A stretch of 64,000 nucleotides of DNA from contig NZ_ARVW01000001.1 in the NCBI RefSeq assembly GCF_000384315.1, forward strand, positions 1,311,746-1,375,745, given 5' to 3'. The position numbers were made by a program, and so were the translations under genes. The stretch is from Amycolatopsis nigrescens CSC17Ta-90 (GTDB lineage Bacteria; Actinomycetota; Actinomycetes; Mycobacteriales; Pseudonocardiaceae). Under the pieces are notes generated by a model. The model saw nothing but the letters and a program-made list of their open reading frames with translations, was not told the origin of the DNA and made no database searches. Position 1 is the stretch's first letter. Every line of letters starts with the position of its first letter. Below, one piece after another: positions 25,762 through 33,072 of the stretch.

Positions 25762-26592
25762 GTGAACGACGTATGGGGCTGGCGGCAGGGCCACGGGTTG
25801 CGGCCCGCCGACGCCGGGCCGGCCAGGCTGCTGGTCGCCGACTCCTGGCTGCTGGAGCACGGCCGGATGCGCGGGCTGGAGCCGCACCGGCGCCGGTTCG
25901 CCGCCGGCTGCGCCGACGCCGGCGGCCCCGAACCGTCCGAAGTGGACGATTTCTGGCAGGCCGCGGTGGCCCGACTGCCCAGGGCGGGCACCTGGTTCCC
26001 GAGGGTGGAGCTGGTGGCCGCACCCGGGGGCGCCCAACTGCGCCTGCGGGTGCGGCCGGCGCCGGCCAGGACCGAGCAGGTCGTGGTCTGGGTGCACGGC
26101 GAAGGCGACCCGCGGGCCGTCCCCCGGCGCAAGGGCCCGGACCTGGACCGGCTCGGCGAGCTGCGGCACCGGGCCGTCGAGGCCGGCGCGAACGAGGCGC
26201 TGCTGACCACCGGTTCCGGCTACGTGTTGGAGGCGGCCACGTCCAGCGTGCTGTGGTGGGAGGGCGACCAGCTCTGCCTGCCCGACCCGAGCTGGCGGGT
26301 GCTGCCGAGCGTGACCGTGGCGCTGATCCGGCAGGCCGCCGCCGAACGCGGCATCACCGTGCGCAGCTCCCGGCGCAGGCTGAGCGAACTGGCCGGCCGC
26401 GAAGTCTGGCTGGCCAACGCGCTGCACGGGATCCGGCCGGTGACCGCGTGGGCCGGCAGCGACGTGCCGGCAGGCCCGGCGGTACGAGCCCCGTCGTGGC
26501 GCCGCTGGTGGCAGGAAGCAGCGGTGGCACTGCCAAAAAGACCCAACGGAGAGCGGGAGATATCCCGAATGTCCGAGATCGGGGCCCCCTGA
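25762..26592 (+). CDS. pabC: 4-amino-4-deoxychorismate lyase (PLP fold type IV)
   Basis: Class IV aminotransferase-fold protein of 276 residues. The PLP lysine is K124 in RRKGPDLDRLGELR, and the later block EALLTTGSGYVLEAATSSVLWW (E157) is typical of ADC lyases. A branched-chain aminotransferase would be longer. Together with PabAB (33062-35308) it completes the two steps from chorismate to 4-aminobenzoate. GTG start, 10 bp after the methyltransferase stop, so the genes are co-transcribed. The last 30 residues are variable. Confidence 0.8.
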   Translation: MNDVWGWRQGHGLRPADAGPARLLVADSWLLEHGRMRGLEPHRRRFAAGCADAGGPEPSEVDDFWQAAVARLPRAGTWFPRVELVAAPGGAQLRLRVRPAPARTEQVVVWVHGEGDPRAVPRRKGPDLDRLGELRHRAVEAGANEALLTTGSGYVLEAATSSVLWWEGDQLCLPDPSWRVLPSVTVALIRQAAAERGITVRSSRRRLSELAGREVWLANALHGIRPVTAWAGSDVPAGPAVRAPSWRRWWQEAAVALPKRPNGEREISRMSEIGAP

Positions 26593-26694
26593 CCCTGGGA
26601 CATTCGGGAGGTCATGATCTCTCAGCAGCTTGCCCCTCGAGTCCCCACCGAGGACGAGCCGCCAAGTTCACACAAGAATGCGGAGGGACCGTTG

Positions 26695-27939
26695 GTGAAC
26701 AAACGACAGAAGCTCTGGAAACTGGCCCTACCACTGAGCGTGGTGGCCGCTGCCTCGGTGGTCACCGCCGCGCAAGCCGAAGAAAGCGCGGAGCCGGAGG
26801 CCCTATCTTCGGCCCAGCCGATCGCCAAGCCCGCGCAGATCAGCTTCTCCGCTCCGGTGGAGTACCCGGCCGGCGTCCGCGCCTGGGCCGTCACGTACGC
26901 GGACTTCAACGGCGACGGCAAGGTCGACGTGGCCACCGGCAACGGCGGCAACTCGATCTCCGTCTTCGCCGGCAAGGGTGACGGCACGTTCGGCGAGAAG
27001 GTCGACTACACCGCCCCCAAGCTGCCCTACTTCCTCGCCTTCGACATCGCGTCGGCGGACTTCACCGGCGACCGCAAGGCCGACATCGTGCTCTCCGGCG
27101 GCAACCCGGCCGGCAACGTGCTGCTCTACCCGAACAAGGGCGACGGCAGCTTCGGCGAACCGAAGGTCGTCCCGTTCGGCTTCGGCCCCACCCAGGTGGC
27201 GACCGCGGACCTGAACCGCGACGGCAAGCAGGACCTGATCGCCAGCAACAACTTCGCCGCGAACGTGTCCGTGGCGCTTGGCAAGGGCGACGGCACCTTC
27301 CGCGAGGAGCGGACGTTCGAGGTCGGCCCAGGGCCGCAGGGCCTGACCGTCGGCGACATCAACGGTGACCGCGTGCCGGACCTGATCACGGGTAACTTCG
27401 GACGGGTGAAGGACTCGGTCTCGGTGCTGCTCGGCAAGGGCGACGGCAGCTTCCGCGAGCAGCGGAACTACCCGGCCGGCATGGCGGTGAACGACGTGGT
27501 GACCGGCGACTTCAACCGCGACGGCGTCACCGACATCGCGGCGGGCCAGTTCATCAAGAACAAGGTGTCCGTGCTGCTCGGCAAGCGCCGCGGTGGGTTC
27601 TCCGAGCCCAAGGAGTATTCGACCGGCACCGCGCTGAACGAGATGACCACGGCCGACTTCAACGGCGACGGCGTGCTGGACATCGTCACCACCGTCTCCC
27701 CGGACAGCGGCCGCGACCCCGGTTCGCCGCCGCCGCCGAACGAGAAGGGTGCCGGTGTCGCGCTGCTGCTCGGCAAGGGTGACGGCAGCTTCACCGAGCA
27801 CAGCCAGTTCCTGATGGAGGGCCTGATGGTCTCGGTCCAGCCGGTGGACCTCAACGGCGACAAGCGGGTCGACCTTGCCACCGCGAACCTGACCAAGAAC
27901 TCCATGGTGGTCTGGCTCAACGAGGGTGCGAAGAGTTGA
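26695..27939 (+). CDS. Secreted FG-GAP/VCBS beta-propeller protein
   Basis: GTG start at 26695 with GGAGG 8 nt upstream. The signal peptide (KRQKLWKLALPLSVVAAASVVTAAQA) leads into about seven FG-GAP/VCBS repeats of the form DFNGDGKVDVATGN...VSVLLGKGDGSF, each with an Asp-rich Ca-binding loop of integrin type. It is therefore an exported calcium-binding propeller with no recognisable active site. It lies between pabC and an MFS exporter whose TTG overlaps its stop, so it is embedded in the pathway operon. Product binding or sequestration outside the cell is a guess. Confidence 0.85.
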   Translation: MNKRQKLWKLALPLSVVAAASVVTAAQAEESAEPEALSSAQPIAKPAQISFSAPVEYPAGVRAWAVTYADFNGDGKVDVATGNGGNSISVFAGKGDGTFGEKVDYTAPKLPYFLAFDIASADFTGDRKADIVLSGGNPAGNVLLYPNKGDGSFGEPKVVPFGFGPTQVATADLNRDGKQDLIASNNFAANVSVALGKGDGTFREERTFEVGPGPQGLTVGDINGDRVPDLITGNFGRVKDSVSVLLGKGDGSFREQRNYPAGMAVNDVVTGDFNRDGVTDIAAGQFIKNKVSVLLGKRRGGFSEPKEYSTGTALNEMTTADFNGDGVLDIVTTVSPDSGRDPGSPPPPNEKGAGVALLLGKGDGSFTEHSQFLMEGLMVSVQPVDLNGDKRVDLATANLTKNSMVVWLNEGAKS

Positions 27940-29138
27940 CCAAGCCCGAGGTGCGGCCGGACGGCGCGGTGGCCAGCACCGCGCCGTTCGGTCGCACGGT
28001 GCTGGTGATGACGATCAGCGGGCTGCTGGTGGTCGGCCAGATGTACCTGGTGCTGCCGCTGTTCTCCGCGATGGCGGCGGACTGGCAGACCACGGCCTCC
28101 GCGGTGACCTGGACGACCACGGCCTTCGGCCTTGCCTACGCGGGCGGGTTCCTGCTCACCGGGCCGCTGTCGGACCGGCTGGGCAGGCGCCGGGTGGTGG
28201 TCACCGGGCTGAGCGTGCTCGCGGTCGCGACGGTCGTCGCGGCCTTCGCCCCTTCCCTGCCGGTGGCCATCGCCTGCCGGATCGCACAGGGCATCGGTGC
28301 CGCCGGGTTCTCCCCCGCGGCACTGGCCTACCTGACCGAGCGGATCGCGCCAGCCCGCCGCTCGGTGGCGCTGACCTGCCTGGTCACCGCGATGGTGGCG
28401 TCCACCGTGACCGGGCAACTGGTGGCGCAGGCGCTGCTGCCGATCGGCGGCTGGCGCGGCGTGTTCGTGATCAACGCCTGCCTGGTCGCGGCGCTGGCGG
28501 CGACGCTGCGGGTGGTGATGCTGCCCGAGCAGGCCACCGGTGCCCGCGGCAGCCTCGGCAGCTTCTTCGGTGCCATGGCGAAACTGGTCACCCGGCCGGT
28601 GCTGCTGCTGATCGACCTCGGCGCGTTGACCGTGCTGGGCAGTTTCGTGGCCGTCTACACCGCGCTGCAACTGCTCGGCCCGGACGAGCTCGGCCGGCCG
28701 GACGTGCTGCTCGGCCTGCGGGCCAGCGCACTGCCGGCACTGGTGGCGATCCCGTTCCTGGCGCCGGTTCTGGCGAAGCTGCGGGCCACCTTCCGTGCCG
28801 CACTGGCGCTGGTGATCGGCGCCGCGGCGGTGCTCGGGCTGGCCTTCGCCGGCGGTTCCTCGCTGCTCACCATCGGTGCGCTGCTGTTCCTCTTCGTCGC
28901 CGCCATCGCGGCGGTGTCCCCCGGGCTGACCGAGCTGACCGGCATGCTCTCCGGGCCGGCCCGAGGCGCCGGGGTCGCGCTGTACACCTTTTCGCTGATG
29001 GCCGGCGCCAGCCTGGGACCGCAGCTCGTCTCACTGCTCGGCGGGAGCGGCTTCACCACCGTGCTGGTGGCGATCTGCGTGCTGCAGCTGGCCGGTGCCG
29101 CCCTGCTCCTCACCGCCGAACGCTTCCGCCCCCGCTGA
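27936..29138 (+). CDS. MFS exporter, DHA1-type (12 TM)
   Basis: 400 residues with 12 predicted helices. Motif A is GPLSDRLGRRRVVVTG after helix 2, and RIAQGIGAAGFSPAALAYLTERI matches the drug-H+ antiporter pattern. The TTG start at 27936 overlaps the TGA of the VCBS gene (TTGA). It is the last gene of the methyltransferase-pabC-VCBS-exporter operon and is followed directly by a terminator. It probably exports the product or an aromatic intermediate. Confidence 0.8.
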   Translation: MTKPEVRPDGAVASTAPFGRTVLVMTISGLLVVGQMYLVLPLFSAMAADWQTTASAVTWTTTAFGLAYAGGFLLTGPLSDRLGRRRVVVTGLSVLAVATVVAAFAPSLPVAIACRIAQGIGAAGFSPAALAYLTERIAPARRSVALTCLVTAMVASTVTGQLVAQALLPIGGWRGVFVINACLVAALAATLRVVMLPEQATGARGSLGSFFGAMAKLVTRPVLLLIDLGALTVLGSFVAVYTALQLLGPDELGRPDVLLGLRASALPALVAIPFLAPVLAKLRATFRAALALVIGAAAVLGLAFAGGSSLLTIGALLFLFVAAIAAVSPGLTELTGMLSGPARGAGVALYTFSLMAGASLGPQLVSLLGGSGFTTVLVAICVLQLAGAALLLTAERFRPR

Positions 29139-29155
29139 CCGTCTCCGTGTGTCCA

Positions 29156-29189
29156 CCCAAGGGCAAAAAGTCGGCTATTTGCCCTTGGG
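29156..29189 (+). terminator. Hairpin terminator of the exporter operon
   Basis: Perfect 12-bp stem (29156-29167, 29178-29189) with a 10-nt loop. Its core (gggcaaa...tttgccc around cggctattt) is shared with the hairpin at 13817-13872. Confidence 0.7.
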
Positions 29190-29191
29190 CG

Positions 29192-29250
29192 GATGCAGCG
29201 AAGGCCACCTTGCCTGCGTTCAACGCAGCGAAGGTGGCCTTCGCTGCATC
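29192..29250. terminator. Hairpin repeat, family AAGGCCACCTT
   Basis: Perfect 20-bp inverted repeat (29192-29211, 29231-29250) with an inner ctgcg/cgcag stem. Same family as 18767-18823 and 54996-55052. Confidence 0.75.
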
Positions 29251-29260
29251 GCCAACGCAG

Positions 29261-29305
29261 TGAAGGCCACCTTCGCTGCATGGGTGAGCAGGAAGGTGGC
29301 CTTCA
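29261..29305 (-). terminator. Hairpin after the AhpD-like gene
   Basis: 13-bp inverted repeat (29261-29273, 29293-29305) of the same AAGGCCACCTT core. It lies just downstream of the minus-strand stop at 29322. Confidence 0.6.
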
Positions 29306-29321
29306 GGGGCACTGAGGGGAA

Positions 29322-29804
29322 TCAGCCGACGGCGGCGGGGGCCTTGGCCTTGTAGCCGCCGACCGGGCGGCGCTGGGTGATGCCGAGCCGGTTCCACGCG
29401 TTGATGGCGATGATCGCGGTGACGATCCGGCCGAGGGTGGCCTCGTCGAAGTGCTTGGCGGCCTCGTCCCACGCCTCGTCCGAGACGCCCTCGTCGGCGA
29501 TCAGCGTGATCTCCTCGGTCAGCGCCAGCACGGCGCGTTCCTCGTCGGTGTAGAACGGGGTGTCCCGCCACGCGTTGAGCGCGTAGATCCGCTGCTCGGT
29601 CTCGCCGGCCGCGCGCGCATCCTTGGTGTGCATGTCCAGGCAGAAGGCGCACTGGTTGAGCTGCGAGGCACGAATCTTGATCAGCTCGAGCAGGGTGTGG
29701 TCCAGACCGGAGTCGGCCACCAGCGCGTCGAGCGCGAACAGCGCGTTCTTCGCCTCCGGCCAGGCCTTGCCGAGGTCAATCCGAGTCTTCAAACCGAACT
29801 CCAA
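29322..29804 (-). CDS. AhpD-like/carboxymuconolactone decarboxylase-family protein
   Basis: 160 residues with the alkylhydroperoxidase-type CxxC...H motif CAFCLDMHTKDAR (C52, C55, H59). This signature gives peroxidase/disulphide activity in AhpD. The TTG start has GGGGGAG 9 nt upstream. It lies 113 bp downstream of the aminobenzoate/ligase operon on the same strand and may be read through from it. A redox housekeeping or detoxification role during quinone production is possible; no specific step can be assigned. Confidence 0.75.
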   Translation of the reverse strand: MEFGLKTRIDLGKAWPEAKNALFALDALVADSGLDHTLLELIKIRASQLNQCAFCLDMHTKDARAAGETEQRIYALNAWRDTPFYTDEERAVLALTEEITLIADEGVSDEAWDEAAKHFDEATLGRIVTAIIAINAWNRLGITQRRPVGGYKAKAPAAVG

Positions 29805-29917
29805 TCGGTGTTGCTCCCCCAGCCGCCGAAAGGCGGGGAAAAGGTCGGGGAAAGGTCAGGGAAAGGTCTCTGCTAGTTGTGTTCTCCTGCATGGCTTTAG
29901 GCCACCAGGCTAGTCCG

Positions 29918-31489
29918 TCAAGACGGCTGGCCGCTGGTCTTCTGCAGCAGCCGGGTCAGTTCCAGCCGCTGGACCTTCCAGGTGGAGGTCCGCGGCACCT
30001 CGTCGAACGGCAGCTGCACCGGGTCTGCCATCGTCGGCAGGTCCGCGGTGGCCAGCCGCCAGCGGTCGAGGTCGAGCGGACGCTCGCCCCTGGTGCACAC
30101 CACCGGCACCGGCTCGCCGGAGCGGCCGGCCACGATGGCGATCTCCCGCAGCTCGTCCAGCCGGGACATCAGCATGTCCTCGGCCTTGAGGTTGCTGTCC
30201 ATCGAGTCGATCTGGTCCACCTCGCGGTCCATCAGGTAGACCTCGCCCCAGCGGCCGCGGAAGCCCATGTCGCCCATCTTCCACCACTTGCCGTTGAGCA
30301 CCTCCTCGTAGCGCTTGTGCTCGCCGAGGTAGGTCAAGATCCGGCTGCGGATCTTCACCTCCAGGTGGCCCGGCTCGCCGCGGCCGACCTTCTTGCCGTC
30401 GGCACCGGTGACCCGCAGCTTCACGAACCAGGGCACCGCCACCCCGACGCACCTGGCGTCGGTCTTGTCCGCCGAGCGCCGGGTGAACCAGCGCGCACAC
30501 ACCGGGCCGGTCTCGGACTGCCCGTAGAGCTGCACGAAGACCGGCGACCGCCGCCGCGACGAGGAGAGCATCCGCTGGATGGTGCGCGGATGCATCGCGT
30601 CGAAGGTGGCACCGAAGACCTTCACGCTGGACAGCGGCGCCTGCGGCGCGTCGGCCAGCTCCTCCCAGTCGATGTAGGTGTTCGGCTGGGTCTCGATGAA
30701 ACCGGGACGGGTGCGCGCGAACAGCGGCCCGATCCGCCGCGGGTCGGTGTCCACCGCGATCACCAGCGGGTTGCCGTAGTCGAGGAAAACCCGCAGCGCG
30801 TTGTAGAACCGGGAGTGCACGAAGGTCATGCAGAGCGCGACCGTCTCCTTCCGGATCGGCCAGGCCATGATCTTCTGCGGGCGCAGCCGGTGCAGCAGCG
30901 AGTCACCGCAGTGCACCGCCAGCTTGGGCACCCCGGTGGTGCCCGAGCTGTGCGTGATCAGCGAGGGCTGGCGCGGGTGCAGCTGCACCGCGTCCCGCGC
31001 GGGCGCGCCGGCGAACTCGGACAGCGGCGTGGTGTTGGGCAGCTCCCGGCCGGCGGAGAGCAGCACCCGGCGCACCTCCTCGGCCGGTGCCGTGCCGTCG
31101 AAGGACGCGTCGATCTTGTTCGCGTCGGTGATCAGCCACGGCTTCTCCATCCGCCGCAGCAGCTCGGTGGCCAGCGCCGGGCTCAGCGCCGGCGAGAGCA
31201 GCGCGGGCACCGCGCCGATCCTGGCCGTGGCGCAGGCCAGCAGCGCGATGTCGAAGTTGTTCGTCTTGTAGATGGCCACCCGTTCGGTCGGCCGCACCCC
31301 GGCGGCCCACAGCCGCGCGGACAGCTCAGCGACCCGGTCGGCCAGCTCGCCGACCGTGGTGTCCACGCCCGCGTCCGGCGCCAGCTGCAACGGCTGGTCG
31401 AGGGTGACCTTGACCGCGCCATGCCGCTGAGCCGCGTGCTGGAACATCAGGCCGATCTGGAAGGCCAGATCGGCGGAATCGTTCGACAT
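29918..31489 (-). CDS. Class I adenylate-forming enzyme (acyl-CoA ligase-like)
   Basis: 523 residues. The phosphate-binding loop THSSGTTGVPK (180-189) and the acceptor-site region VQLYGQSETGP are normal, and the catalytic lysine is kept (K505). However, the terminal motif reads PRTSTWKVQR with Trp where this family almost always has Gly. The ATG at 31487-31489 with AAGGGG is used; the frame runs on upstream but is non-coding in character. It sits 2 bp from the benzoate-CoA-ligase-type gene. Possible roles are activation of a second acid, loading to a carrier protein, or amide formation with aminobenzoate. Confidence 0.8.
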   Translation of the reverse strand: MSNDSADLAFQIGLMFQHAAQRHGAVKVTLDQPLQLAPDAGVDTTVGELADRVAELSARLWAAGVRPTERVAIYKTNNFDIALLACATARIGAVPALLSPALSPALATELLRRMEKPWLITDANKIDASFDGTAPAEEVRRVLLSAGRELPNTTPLSEFAGAPARDAVQLHPRQPSLITHSSGTTGVPKLAVHCGDSLLHRLRPQKIMAWPIRKETVALCMTFVHSRFYNALRVFLDYGNPLVIAVDTDPRRIGPLFARTRPGFIETQPNTYIDWEELADAPQAPLSSVKVFGATFDAMHPRTIQRMLSSSRRRSPVFVQLYGQSETGPVCARWFTRRSADKTDARCVGVAVPWFVKLRVTGADGKKVGRGEPGHLEVKIRSRILTYLGEHKRYEEVLNGKWWKMGDMGFRGRWGEVYLMDREVDQIDSMDSNLKAEDMLMSRLDELREIAIVAGRSGEPVPVVCTRGERPLDLDRWRLATADLPTMADPVQLPFDEVPRTSTWKVQRLELTRLLQKTSGQPS

Positions 31490-31491
31490 GA

Positions 31492-33072
31492 CTACCCCTT
31501 GTTCGGCAGTTGGAGTGAATTCGGTCCGGCGGCGTTTTCGGTGACGTTCACTGTGGTGTTCTCGACCGTCTGCCGGAGCACGAACCGGCGCAGCTTGCCG
31601 GTGGAGGTGCGCGGCAGGGAGTCGACCAGCTGCACCGAACGCGGCACCTTGTACGGCGCCAGCCTGCTCCTGGCCAGCGCGATCAGCTCGGCCTCCAGCT
31701 CCGACTCGAGCTCGGGCGGCGACGGCGCCGCCACCACGAACGCGCGCAGCTTGGTGGCACCCCGGTAGTCGGCGACCGCGGCCACCGCCACCTCGCGCAC
31801 CCCGCGGTGGGTGCGGAGCACGTCCTCCACCTCCATCGGCGACATGGTGATACCGCCGACCATCTCCAGGTCGTCGGTCCTGGCCACATGGGTGAAGGTG
31901 CCGTCGGCGTGCCGGACCGCGCGGTCGCGGGTGTACAGCCAGCCGTCCACCAGCACGGCTTCGGTGGCGTCGGGGCGGTTCAGGTATTCGCGCATCATCG
32001 CCGCGCCGCGCACCCACATGTCGCCTTCGGTCTCGTCACCGATCGGGCGACGGTTCTCGTCCCGCAGCTCGACCTCGAACCCGGGCACCGCCCGGCCGAT
32101 GGTGCCGGGCACGTTGTGGCCGAAGGTGTTCGCGGTGGCCGCGCAGCCGATCTCGGTGGCGCCGAGCTGGTTCAGCACCGGGGCGCCGAGGAACTCGGCC
32201 GAGCGGTCGGTCATGTCCTTGGTGAACCGCTCACCGCCGGAGACCGCGCCGCGCACCGAGCCGAACAGCGCGGGGTCGGCCTCGTCCGCCATCCGGCCGA
32301 ACCACGAAGGCACCGCGTAGAGCCGGGAAACCTGGTAGCGGGCCACCAGTTCGCCGATCATGCCCGGGGCGGGGCGGTCCGAGATGAGCACCGCCGAGGA
32401 GCCGGAGAACAGCGGGAACACCATGGAATTGCAGAACCCGTAGGTGAAGTACAGCTTGGACACCGAAAGCGTCACGTCGTCCGGCCGCACGTCGATCGCC
32501 CTGCCCACGGTCTCGTGGTAGGCGAACGGATTCCGTTGTGGATGGACGACACCCTTCGGCCGCCCGGTGGTGCCCGAGGTGTAGTGCACGTACAACGGCA
32601 CGCCGGCCGGCGCCGGGGCGGCGGCACCGGCGACCGCGGCCTCGGCCAGCAGCCGCCCCACGTCCAGGAAGCGGCCGGCGTCGAACCTGCCCGCCAGCTC
32701 CTCGGTGGTGACCACCAGCTTCACGTCGCAGTCGGCGGCCATGAACAGGTGGTCCTGCGCGGTCAGGTCGGGGTTGACCGGGACGACCGTGCAGCCGGCC
32801 CGCGCGGTGGCCAGGAAGGCCACCACCCAGGCGATGCTGTCCGGTGCCACGATCATCACCCGGTCGCCGGCCCGCACCCCGTGCCGGTGCAGCACGGTGA
32901 CCGCCCGCGCCGCGGTGTCGTACAGGCGGCCGTAGGTCCACGGCCCTTCTTCGGTGAAGAACGCGGTGCGCCGCAGCCAGCCGTTGCGCACGGCCATCGC
33001 TTCCAGCTGGGCGGCGTAGTTCGGCACCGAAATGTCCAAAGTGGACGTCTTGAGGGCGCGGTCAAGCGACAA
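31492..33072 (-). CDS. Benzoate/aminobenzoate-CoA ligase-type enzyme
   Basis: 526 residues. ATP loop HYTSGTTGRPK (163-173), core motif LYFTYGFCNSMVFPLFSGSSAVL as in benzoate-CoA ligases, and a canonical C-terminal PRTSTGKLRR with catalytic K493. It fits activation of an aryl acid; 4-aminobenzoate is the obvious candidate because the gene overlaps the 3' end of pabAB by 11 bp. In enterocin biosynthesis a ligase of this type (EncN) primes a type II PKS with benzoate. TTG start supported by GGAGGG. Substrate specificity is inferred from context. Confidence 0.85.
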   Translation of the reverse strand: MSLDRALKTSTLDISVPNYAAQLEAMAVRNGWLRRTAFFTEEGPWTYGRLYDTAARAVTVLHRHGVRAGDRVMIVAPDSIAWVVAFLATARAGCTVVPVNPDLTAQDHLFMAADCDVKLVVTTEELAGRFDAGRFLDVGRLLAEAAVAGAAAPAPAGVPLYVHYTSGTTGRPKGVVHPQRNPFAYHETVGRAIDVRPDDVTLSVSKLYFTYGFCNSMVFPLFSGSSAVLISDRPAPGMIGELVARYQVSRLYAVPSWFGRMADEADPALFGSVRGAVSGGERFTKDMTDRSAEFLGAPVLNQLGATEIGCAATANTFGHNVPGTIGRAVPGFEVELRDENRRPIGDETEGDMWVRGAAMMREYLNRPDATEAVLVDGWLYTRDRAVRHADGTFTHVARTDDLEMVGGITMSPMEVEDVLRTHRGVREVAVAAVADYRGATKLRAFVVAAPSPPELESELEAELIALARSRLAPYKVPRSVQLVDSLPRTSTGKLRRFVLRQTVENTTVNVTENAAGPNSLQLPNKG

